NCBI RefSeq assembly: GCF_907164575.1
Contig: NZ_CAJQYY010000003.1
Coordinates: 246,039 to 310,038 of the forward strand
DNA length: 64,000 nt
DNA from: Paraburkholderia gardini
GTDB taxonomy: Bacteria > Pseudomonadota > Gammaproteobacteria > Burkholderiales > Burkholderiaceae
Reading direction: 5' to 3'
Part shown: positions 29,532 through 36,887 of the stretch, piece after piece
Position numbering within the stretch: position 1 is the stretch's first letter
How the letters are laid out: the number at the start of each line of letters is the position of its first letter
Notes under the pieces: model-generated
The model's input: only the letters and a program-made list of their open reading frames with translations
What the model was told of the DNA's origin: nothing
Database searches by the model: none
Position numbers and translations under genes: made by a program

Positions 29532-30530
29532 TTACTTCGATGCGAGACCCATCTTTTCACGCACTTCGCCGACGTTGTCACGCGTGGCGAGCATACCGGT
29601 CGTCAGCGTGAGCTTCGGCGGTTCCTTGCCGTCCTTGATCCAGTCGTACATCAGCGTCGAGGTTTCTTCGCCGTGGCGCTTCGGGCTGATGATCACCGTG
29701 CCGTAGAAGCCCGTCGGGTTCGGCTTCTTGAATTCGTTCAGTGCCGAATCCGAACCGCCGATACCGATACCGATCATGTTGTCCGCCTTGAAGCCGCGGC
29801 CTTCTGCTGCGCGCACCGCGCCGAGCACGCCTTCGTCGTTCAGCGCATAGGCAACCCAGTGCTTGAACTGCGGGTTCTTGGTGAGCGCGATGTTCGCTGC
29901 GTTGAAAGCGTTTTCCGTGTCGGTCTTCGCTTGCGGCGCCGCGACGATGTTGGCCTTCGGGAAACCTGCGGCGACCAGTGCGTCGGTCGCGCCCGACGTG
30001 CGGTCATGCGCGGTCGGCAGCTGTTCGTAGGTCACGTCGATCGCGCCGACGTCCTTCATGTCCCAGCCGCGCTTCTTGATTTCAGCAGCCAGACCGTCGC
30101 CGACCTGCTTGCCGATGTTGTAAGCCGAAATGCCCATGTGCGGCACGGATTCGATCGGCTTGCCCGCGCCGTCGACGAGGCGGTCATCGACCGTCATCAT
30201 CTTCAGGCCGTCGGCCTTCGCCTTCGCGACGATGCCCGGTCCGAGCTTCACGTCCGGCGTGCAGATGATGAAACCCTGAGCCTTCTGTGCGGCGAGGTTG
30301 TCAATTGCGCTCATCACCTTTTCGCCCGACGGCGCGCCGATCTTCACGAGCGTGAAGCCCTTTTGCTTCGCAGCGATTTCCGCGAACTTCCACTCGTCCT
30401 GGAACCACGGCTCTTCGGGCTGCTTCACCAGAAAACCGATCTTCACCGGATCGGCTGCCTGAGCGGCCGTTGCGTTGAAGAACACGCCCGCCGCTGCAGC
30501 TGCCAGCGTGAGGAAAATTCTACGTTTCAT
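29532..30530 (-). CDS. araF: Periplasmic sugar-binding protein (AraF-type)
   Basis: Substrate-binding protein for the importer. 332 aa with a Sec signal ([20 protein letters not shown], cleavage after AQA). The mature part resembles L-arabinose-binding protein: [60 protein letters not shown], and [17 protein letters not shown]. AraF-type proteins bind both L-arabinose and D-galactose. AGGAGA lies about 8 bp before the ATG. A 129-bp gap separates it from the upstream SDR gene, enough for its own promoter. Confidence 0.93.
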   Translation of the reverse strand: MKRRIFLTLAAAAAGVFFNATAAQAADPVKIGFLVKQPEEPWFQDEWKFAEIAAKQKGFTLVKIGAPSGEKVMSAIDNLAAQKAQGFIICTPDVKLGPGIVAKAKADGLKMMTVDDRLVDGAGKPIESVPHMGISAYNIGKQVGDGLAAEIKKRGWDMKDVGAIDVTYEQLPTAHDRTSGATDALVAAGFPKANIVAAPQAKTDTENAFNAANIALTKNPQFKHWVAYALNDEGVLGAVRAAEGRGFKADNMIGIGIGGSDSALNEFKKPNPTGFYGTVIISPKRHGEETSTLMYDWIKDGKEPPKLTLTTGMLATRDNVGEVREKMGLASK

Positions 30531-30659
30531 AATGCTGTCTCCTGACTATTGGTAACGAGAAGGTGATTGGCCGCATCTTCTTTTATCGGTTGTCGCGACA
30601 CACGCGGCCAGTGCGTCGCCCGACTGAAAACCCTGTTCCTGCCCTGCCTTGTCTCTTTG

Positions 30660-31448
30660 CTAGTCGTGGTAAAGCGCCGAGCGCCCGCCATCGACCGTGA
30701 TACAGCTCGCGTTGATGAACGGCGCTTCATCCGACGCAAGAAAAACTGCGGTCATCGCCACTTCTTCCGGACGGCCGATACGTTTCATCGGTTGCAGATC
30801 CAGCGTTGCCTGCTGCGCGGCGGCGGGATCCGGCTGACCGTCCCACCAGTCGCGCGTCAACTGCGTCTCGACATAGCCTGGCGCGATCGCGTTGACACGC
30901 ACGTTGCGCGGCGCGTATTCGATGCCGAGCGCGCGCGTGAGACCGATCACGCCGTGCTTCGCGACCGGATACGGAAAACATCCCGGAATGATCTTGAAAG
31001 CATGCGTCGACGCAATGTTCACGATGCTGCCCGCGCCGCGTTCGACCATGCCCGGCAATACCGCGCGACAGCCGTTCCACACGCCATCGAGATCGACTGC
31101 GAAACAACGGCGCCAGTCATCATCGGTCATCGTCAGCGGGTCGCAGAATACGTTGATACCCGCATTGTTGATGAGCACGTTCAGCGGCCCGAACGCCTTT
31201 TCCGCTTCGCTTACCGCGTGCTGCACCGAGGTCGATTGAGTCACGTCCGTCCGCACCGCGAGCACTTTCGCACCGGGTTGCAGACCGCATTGCGCCTCGA
31301 TCGCGCGCGCGGTGTGCTGTGCGGTTTCCAGATCGAGTTCAGCCAGTACGACCGCGGCGCCTTCGCGAGCGAAGGCATGCGCAATCGCCGCACCGATGCC
31401 GCGACCGGCGCCGGTGATCAACGCGACCTTGTCGGCGAGGCGATTCAT
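30660..31448 (-). CDS. SDR-family oxidoreductase (second sugar dehydrogenase of the cluster)
   Basis: 262 aa from MNRLADKVALITGAGRGIGAA. Glycine-rich loop TGAGRGIG, LINNAG, catalytic Ser in IVNIAST and YPVAK for YxxxK; RVNAIAPGYVET is typical of the family. The ATG overlaps the dgoA stop (ATGA). Clearly distinct from the other SDR at 25918-26718, so the cluster carries two aldose or sugar-acid dehydrogenases of differing sequence; which oxidises which substrate is open. The longer upstream frame overlaps dgoA and is rejected. Confidence 0.85.
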   Translation of the reverse strand: MNRLADKVALITGAGRGIGAAIAHAFAREGAAVVLAELDLETAQHTARAIEAQCGLQPGAKVLAVRTDVTQSTSVQHAVSEAEKAFGPLNVLINNAGINVFCDPLTMTDDDWRRCFAVDLDGVWNGCRAVLPGMVERGAGSIVNIASTHAFKIIPGCFPYPVAKHGVIGLTRALGIEYAPRNVRVNAIAPGYVETQLTRDWWDGQPDPAAAQQATLDLQPMKRIGRPEEVAMTAVFLASDEAPFINASCITVDGGRSALYHD

Positions 31449-32125
31449 TTCTGTACACCTGCCTTCGCGATGCGCAGACCGTTGATGTACGCCTTCGCAT
31501 GCGAAGCCGTCACGGCCGCGCTCTGGCCCGGCTTGTAGAGTGCGGAGCCCAGGCCAAAGCCGTTTGCACCCGCACTCAGGAACGGACCCATGTTGTCCGG
31601 CGTGATACCGCCGACCGGCACGAGCGGCACTTCCGCCGCGATCACCGCGCGCCACGCCTTCACGACGTGCGCGCCGAGCTGCTCCGCGGGGAACATCTTG
31701 AGGACGTCCGCGCCGTTCTTGAGCGCGAGGAACGCTTCATTCGGCGTGGCCACACCCGGCGAGCAGGCGAGTCCCAACGCCTTCGCGGCGATCACGACCT
31801 CGGCATCGCTGTGCGGCATCACGATCAGTTCGCCGCCCGCGGCTTTCACATCGTTGACGAAGCCCGGATGCAGCACCGTGCCCGCGCCGACGATCGCATC
31901 GGCCGGCAATGCCTGGCGGATTGCGGCGATGCTGTCGAACGGCTGCGGCGAATTGAGCGGCACTTCGACGATGCGAAACCCGGCTTCATACAGCGCGCGA
32001 CCGTGATCGGCAGCATCGGCGGGTGTGACGCCGCGCATGATCGCGATCAACGGGCACGCCTCGAAAGCCGCGATCAGCCCTGCGTGCGGCATGTACGGTG
32101 CGGGCAGATTGATGTGGGGTTGCAT
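31445..32125 (-). CDS. dgoA: 2-dehydro-3-deoxy-6-phosphogalactonate aldolase
   Basis: Class I aldolase splitting KDPGal to pyruvate and glyceraldehyde-3-phosphate. 226 aa of the KDPG/KDPGal fold: ACPLIAIMRGVTPADAADHG, VEVPLNSPQPFDSI (catalytic Glu), GAGTVLHPGFVNDV, and the Schiff-base Lys in GADVLKMFPAEQLGAHVV; GGITPDNM binds phosphate. The P-L-N-S-P version of the second strand is that of DgoA rather than Eda. Follows dgoK by 30 bp. Confidence 0.93.
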   Translation of the reverse strand: MQPHINLPAPYMPHAGLIAAFEACPLIAIMRGVTPADAADHGRALYEAGFRIVEVPLNSPQPFDSIAAIRQALPADAIVGAGTVLHPGFVNDVKAAGGELIVMPHSDAEVVIAAKALGLACSPGVATPNEAFLALKNGADVLKMFPAEQLGAHVVKAWRAVIAAEVPLVPVGGITPDNMGPFLSAGANGFGLGSALYKPGQSAAVTASHAKAYINGLRIAKAGVQK

Positions 32126-32155
32126 GTCGATTCCTTGTGCGTTCGTTGGCGTCGG

Positions 32156-33244
32156 TCAGCGGGCCGCGCGGGAAGTCGCGCCGGCGCTGGCCTTCGTTTC
32201 TGCAGCCGCGACGAAGCCGGCCTGCGTCGCGATGCGCCACAGTCCATGTTCCGTCGCGTGCTGCACGAGAGCGGCCTGGGTACAACCGAACTGGGCGAGT
32301 GCGAGACGGTAGCGTTCGCACAGCGCGTCGTTGCCGATCAGCAGCAGCGACTTGCCGGCGAGCGAACTCTGTTGCCGCACGAGCACCGCTTCGAGGCCCG
32401 CGAGTTCGTGGCCGATCAGGAGACCCGACAGATAATCGGGCTGTTCATTCGATGCGAGCTGTCCAGTGAGACCGAGCGTGCGCGTGCTGAAGATCGTCGC
32501 GAGTACGCCGGCCGTGCCACTGTTACGCGCGACGCTGACACCACGCAGAAACGCTTCCGTGTCGGGCGATGCGGGCGCGGTCATCGTGCGGCCGAGGATC
32601 GTGTGATCGCGCAGCGCGCCGAACACTTCGCCCGTCATGAACGTATGAAAACGTTCGATGCGCCCGTTGCGCACCACCGTCCATTTCGCATGCGTGCCGG
32701 GCAGGCCAATCAGTTCGCCTGCGTCGTCCGCGGTATTGGCGACAGATGCTTTTCCGGCGAGCGCGCCGAAAATCTGCGTTTCCTCGCCGCGCATCACGTT
32801 CGGCAGGTCGCCGCGTTGCAGGACGCCCGGAACGATGTGGATCGTGAGACCGCGCGCGGTCTTGACGCGCACGATGCCGGCGACGAGCGAATCCGCGTCG
32901 GCGGGTGCTTCGACGTACGGCGCTTCGAGCCAGCCCTGCGCGCTGCCGACCATGCCGGCCGCCACCACCGGAAGATCCGGGTGCGCGTCGAGCCACGCGC
33001 CGCAGGCCGCGTCGAAGGCCGCATCGAAGCCGCCTTCCGCTGCCGGGCGCGGCAGGTTCATGATACCGGCCGACGAAGTGTGCGCTGCCAGCACGTTGCC
33101 CGCCGCGTCAAAGAGATACGCGCGCAGCGACGTCGTGCCCCAGTCGAGCGCGATCAGTGCGGCGTCGTTCGTCGCGATGGTGTTGGTTGCATTTGCGGCC
33201 CGAGCTTGAGATGCGGCTGCGCTCGAGGTGCTCGACTGGCTCAT
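32156..33244 (-). CDS. dgoK: 2-dehydro-3-deoxygalactonokinase
   Basis: Phosphorylates 2-keto-3-deoxygalactonate before DgoA. 362 aa: an Ala/Ser/Thr-rich ~25-residue leader, then the ASKHA-like core ALIALDWGTTSLRAYLFD, AGMVGSAQGWLEAPYV, PGVLQRGDLPNVMRGEETQI, LIGLPGTHAKWTVV, TFMTGEVFGALRDHTILG and GKSLLLIGNDALCERY. The ATG overlaps the stop of the IclR gene (ATGA), so regulator and kinase are translationally coupled. Confidence 0.95.
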   Translation of the reverse strand: MSQSSTSSAAASQARAANATNTIATNDAALIALDWGTTSLRAYLFDAAGNVLAAHTSSAGIMNLPRPAAEGGFDAAFDAACGAWLDAHPDLPVVAAGMVGSAQGWLEAPYVEAPADADSLVAGIVRVKTARGLTIHIVPGVLQRGDLPNVMRGEETQIFGALAGKASVANTADDAGELIGLPGTHAKWTVVRNGRIERFHTFMTGEVFGALRDHTILGRTMTAPASPDTEAFLRGVSVARNSGTAGVLATIFSTRTLGLTGQLASNEQPDYLSGLLIGHELAGLEAVLVRQQSSLAGKSLLLIGNDALCERYRLALAQFGCTQAALVQHATEHGLWRIATQAGFVAAAETKASAGATSRAAR

Positions 33245-34200
33245 CGTTTGATCCTGCGGGTGGTCGGTTGCGGCACACGCCAGCCCAGTTCTTCCGAGAT
33301 CGCGCGCGCTTCGCGCTGCACGACCGGGATCAGTTCATCCATGCGTTCAAGCGACATATAGGGAATCGTGCTCGCCACCGAAAGCGCCGCGACGACGGCG
33401 CCCGACGCATCGCGCACGGGCGCTGCGACACAGCGGATCGAGGCTTCGTTTTCTTCGAGGTCGAACGTGTAGCCGCCCGTCGAATAGTTGGTCATGCGCT
33501 GCATGAAGGTCAGCGAATCGGGACGGTTGTCCGGCTTGAAGCTGACGCCAGCGAGTGCGCGACGCGACGCGTCGAAGAGCGAACGCCAGGCGTCGGGCGG
33601 CAGGTCGAGCATCATGGCCTTGCCGATACCCGTCGACGCGAGGGGCATGCGGTGACCGACGCGCGAGCGCATTTCGAGGCCACGGGTGCCGGGGATCTTG
33701 TCGATATAGAGGACATCGTCGCCGTCGCGCACGCCGAGGTGGATCGTATCGAGGGTCTGTTCGGCGAGTGCTTCGAGATGCGGACGTGCGACGGCCGTCA
33801 GCGGCATCTGTTCGAGCGCGATGGTACCGAGTTCGATCAGCTTCGGGCCGAGCAGATAGCCGCCCTGAACCTGGCGCAGATAGCGCGCCTGGACGAGGCT
33901 GCTGACGAGTCGATGCGTGGTGCTGCGGGTCGTGCCGAGCGCGGCGCCGAAGGTGCGCAGATCGCGCACGCCGGCGGCGGCGGCTTCGAGGATCGCGAGA
34001 CCACGCAGGAGCGTCTGCGTGCCGGCTTGCTGGGGCGTGACGTCGAGCAGCGTGCTGGGGACAGCTATCGAGTCCGCCTGCGCTGCGGCCGGTATGCCGG
34101 CGGCACCGTTGGAACGGGATGCTGCCTGAGCCGTCGGGGGCGTTTGTGATCTGGACGCGTCGGCTTCGCGTGTTGCTTCTCGCCGGTCAACCACGGACAT
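33241..34200 (-). CDS. IclR-family transcriptional regulator
   Basis: Likely regulator of the sugar cluster. 319 aa from MSVVDRREATREADA. The first ~60 residues are Ala/Ser/Gln-rich and probably disordered; then the IclR winged helix (TLLRGLAILEAAAAGVRDLR, TTRSTTHRLVSSLVQARYL) and the C-terminal effector domain (GKAMMLDLPPDAW, CVAAPVRDASGAVVAALSV). First gene of the operon, coupled by ATGA to dgoK. Its upstream region is the giant palindrome at 34359-35229, so any promoter lies within the ~160 bp between or inside the repeat. Confidence 0.92.
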   Translation of the reverse strand: MSVVDRREATREADASRSQTPPTAQAASRSNGAAGIPAAAQADSIAVPSTLLDVTPQQAGTQTLLRGLAILEAAAAGVRDLRTFGAALGTTRSTTHRLVSSLVQARYLRQVQGGYLLGPKLIELGTIALEQMPLTAVARPHLEALAEQTLDTIHLGVRDGDDVLYIDKIPGTRGLEMRSRVGHRMPLASTGIGKAMMLDLPPDAWRSLFDASRRALAGVSFKPDNRPDSLTFMQRMTNYSTGGYTFDLEENEASIRCVAAPVRDASGAVVAALSVASTIPYMSLERMDELIPVVQREARAISEELGWRVPQPTTRRIKR

Positions 34201-34358
34201 AAGTTGCTCGTCTCCGGTATTGTCTTTGCGCTTGTGTTTTTTGCTGCGACGCAGCAAGGTCGGCGCTTTTTGCCGCTCTCGCGGCTCGTTGATCCGGATT
34301 GTAGGGCGGTTTTTCTTCTATCTCCAATATGTGAGTGTTGTGGTCATATAGTGGGATT

Positions 34359-35229
34359 GCTTCTTGCGGCGCGGGTTTTGTTTTGTTGTTCTGGCTTTTT
34401 GGCCTTTCCTTGAATTCATGTCGGTCTATTAGCGTTGCCCCTGTGCGGGGCGGCACCTACTTTTCTTTGTCCCCCAAGGGGACTTCCTTCGGGGCGTCTT
34501 CCAAAGAAAAGTAGGCAAAAGAAAGGCGCTTCGACAACTCACATTTTCCAGGCGCGTCATTCGTCGGGAATGGCAACCCATGAAGTGTCGCCCCCCACAC
34601 TTCACCCGGCATCGGTCCCCGCGCGATTCCGTCCCGCGCGCGGTCCATGTTGATGACAAGGCTGTCATCCACCCGACTCCGCGCTACGCGCATCGCCGAC
34701 CGGCATAACCCTCTCGCGCACTCGCGCGGACTGGCACGCGCACGCGTATTCGCGCCGGAGATCGCAACCTCGATCGCAGACGGCGATCACACCGCAATCG
34801 CAATCGCAATCGAAATCGGCGATCTCCGGCCCCTGATGCCGGTGCCATCGAGTGACCGTTCCGCGACGCGCGTAGCGCGGAGTGGGATGAATGAGCCCTG
34901 TGTCACGGGCGGTGCTGTGCGGGAGATCAGATCGTGCGCGGACCAGCGCGGCGTGGAGCGCGAGGGCGACGTCTCACGGGGTGCCATTCCCGACGAATGA
35001 CGCACCAGGAAAAGGTGAGTTTTCGAAGCGCCTTTCTTTTGCCTACTTTTCTTTGGCAAGACGCCCCGAAGGAAGTCCCCTTGGGGGACAAAGAAAAGTA
35101 GGTGCCGCCCCGCACAGGGGCGACGCTAATAGACCGACATGAATACAAGGAAAGGCCAAAAAGCCGGAACAAGGAAAGGCCAAAAACCCAGAACAAACAA
35201 AAAACCAAAAACCAGGCGCCGCAAGAAGC
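34359..35229. repeat. ~870-bp imperfect giant inverted repeat (palindromic intergenic element)
   Basis: Fills the gap between the IclR gene and mtgA. The outer tips GCTTCTTGCGGCGC (34359-34372) and its complement (35216-35229) match exactly. The ~165 bp inward of 34405 pair with 35156 inward with only about seven differences. Inner sequence is diverged but still alignable (CGCGCTACGCGC), and the centre carries a perfect 12-bp stem (34754-34765 / 34819-34830), all symmetric about ~34794. Each outer arm itself has a hairpin: CCTACTTTTCTTTG / CAAAGAAAAGTAGG (34456-34469/34502-34515 and 35042-35055/35089-35102) enclosing GTCCCC/GGGGAC. No transposase is present. Small frames inside are mirror translations of the repeat and are not called as genes. 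Confidence 0.9.
35147..35194. repeat. 24-bp tandem duplication in the right arm
   Basis: AAGGAAAGGCCAAAAA-GCCG-GAAC is followed directly by AAGGAAAGGCCAAAAA-CCCA-GAAC. The left arm of the palindrome has one copy, so the arms differ here by one repeat unit. Confidence 0.8.
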
Positions 35230-35231
35230 CC

Positions 35232-35954
35232 TCAATCGGGTAATTCAGCCGCCCCCATCCGACGGGCAATCACTCTGGCCCGCTGGGCCAGATACCCCGA
35301 TCCTCGATGTTCATCGAAATACTTCGGCCGCGGCAGCATCACAGCCAGCCGCGCAGACTGCCCGCCCGATAACTGCATCGCGGAAGTCTTGTAGTAATAC
35401 CGCGCTGCGGCCTCAGCGCCATAAACCCCATTGCCCCACTCGACGGAATTCAGATAAATCTCGAAGATCCGCTCCTTGTCCATCAGCGTCTCGAGCATCC
35501 ACGTGATAATCAGCTCCTGCCCCTTGCGGATATAACTCTTCTCACGCGAAAGAAACAGGTTGCGCGCCAGTTGCTGGGTAATCGTCGAACCGCCGGCAAC
35601 GATCTTCCCGCGTGCCTTGTTCTTCTCCCAGGCCTGAAGAATCGCGTCCGTCTCGTAACCGTTGTTATTGACGAAGTTCGCATCCTCGGAAGCAATGATC
35701 GCCCGCTTCAGATTCCGCGAAATCCGGTCGTACGGTACCCACGTATGCTGGATGGAAAGATCCGGCCGGTCCTGCGAAAGCCGCCATGCGTCCGAGCGCA
35801 TGAACGCAGTCGACTGTGGATTGACGACATTCCAGATCGCGATCTGCGCAAAATAATAGACCTGGGTCGCAAGCCACGCGCACGCGAACACCACCAGCAC
35901 GTAGAACAGCCATCGGACCATGCCCGGCCGGCTCGCGCGCCTCGCTCCTGTCAT
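35232..35954 (-). CDS. mtgA: Monofunctional biosynthetic peptidoglycan transglycosylase
   Basis: Inner-membrane GT51 glycosyltransferase polymerising lipid II. 240 aa: N-terminal anchor ([20 protein letters not shown]), then the GT51 domain with [14 protein letters not shown] (catalytic Glu), [30 protein letters not shown] and [17 protein letters not shown]. No transpeptidase domain. Its stop lies only 3 bp from the outer tip of the giant palindrome, so read-through transcription would copy the whole element. Located 48 bp after aroE. Confidence 0.97.
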   Translation of the reverse strand: MTGARRASRPGMVRWLFYVLVVFACAWLATQVYYFAQIAIWNVVNPQSTAFMRSDAWRLSQDRPDLSIQHTWVPYDRISRNLKRAIIASEDANFVNNNGYETDAILQAWEKNKARGKIVAGGSTITQQLARNLFLSREKSYIRKGQELIITWMLETLMDKERIFEIYLNSVEWGNGVYGAEAAARYYYKTSAMQLSGGQSARLAVMLPRPKYFDEHRGSGYLAQRARVIARRMGAAELPD

Positions 35955-36002
35955 CGTCGAAAGTCCCCCGTTCGATTGATACCGAAACGCGCTCTGGCGA
36001 AA

Positions 36003-36887
36003 TCAGGCCGCCGGCGTTTTCATCATGGCACGCAGTGCAGCCAGTACCGGCGCGCCATCCGGCCGCACGCCGCGCCAGATGTAGAACGATTCCGCAGCCT
36101 GCTCGACAAGCATGCCGAGCCCGTCCGCCGCGCGCGCGCCCAGCGTCTGCGCGTGCCGCATGAATACGGTCGGCTGCGCGCTGTACATCATGTCGTAGGC
36201 AAGCGTGCCAGGGCCGAACGCCGCGTCGTCACACTCCGGAAGCGCGGCGTCGAGGCTGCCCGCTGTCGCGTTCACGATCACGTCGTACGTGTGCGGCTGG
36301 ATCGCCTTCGCGCTACCGCCCGTCAGTTCGCAGTCGACTTCCCGCGCCGCCGCGGCGAACTGCGCAACCAGTTCGTCCGCCTTCGCCGACGTGCGGTTGA
36401 CGATCGTCAACGTTCGCGGCAGCCGGTCGAGCATCGGCAGCACGACGCCGCGCGCGGCTCCGCCCGCGCCCAGCAACAGAATGCGCGCACCCTTCAGCGC
36501 AAAGCCGAGATTCACCTCGATGTCACGCACGAGACCGACGCCGTCAGTGTTGTCGCCATGGATGCCGTCTTCGCGAAAACTCAACGTGTTCACGGCGCCA
36601 GCCGCAGCCGCGCGCGGCGACAGCCTGTCGGCAAGCGCGTGCGCATCGAGCTTGAACGGTACGGTCACGTTCATGCCCCGGCCGCCCGCATCGATGAACG
36701 CGCGCACCTGCGCCACAAATCCATCGACCGGCGCGAGCAGATGCGTGTACTCGACCGGCTCACCCGTCTGCTCAGCGAATCGCGCGTGGATATACGGTGA
36801 CTTGCTGTGTGCAACCGGATTGCCGATCACCGCATATCGGTCGCGTGCCACGCCCACATTGGCGTTCACGTTGACGTCGGCGCTCAT
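36003..36887 (-). CDS. aroE: Shikimate dehydrogenase
   Basis: NADPH-dependent reduction of 3-dehydroshikimate. 294 aa: substrate site AVIGNPVAHSKSPYIHARFA and GMNVTVPFKLDAHALAD (catalytic Lys), HGDNTDGVGLVRDIE (catalytic Asp), and the nucleotide loop LLLGAGGAARGVVLP with TIVNRTSAKA. The ATG overlaps the stop of the exonuclease gene (ATGA); mtgA follows. Confidence 0.97.
   Translation of the reverse strand: MSADVNVNANVGVARDRYAVIGNPVAHSKSPYIHARFAEQTGEPVEYTHLLAPVDGFVAQVRAFIDAGGRGMNVTVPFKLDAHALADRLSPRAAAAGAVNTLSFREDGIHGDNTDGVGLVRDIEVNLGFALKGARILLLGAGGAARGVVLPMLDRLPRTLTIVNRTSAKADELVAQFAAAAREVDCELTGGSAKAIQPHTYDVIVNATAGSLDAALPECDDAAFGPGTLAYDMMYSAQPTVFMRHAQTLGARAADGLGMLVEQAAESFYIWRGVRPDGAPVLAALRAMMKTPAA

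Noticed and set aside
34187..34456. Small frame starting MPPRTGATLIDRHE in the left arm of the giant palindrome (and its mirror at 35102-35506)
   Set aside because: Both are translations of the same inverted repeat, diverge as soon as the repeat ends, and have no ribosome-binding site or domain; treated as repeat, not gene.
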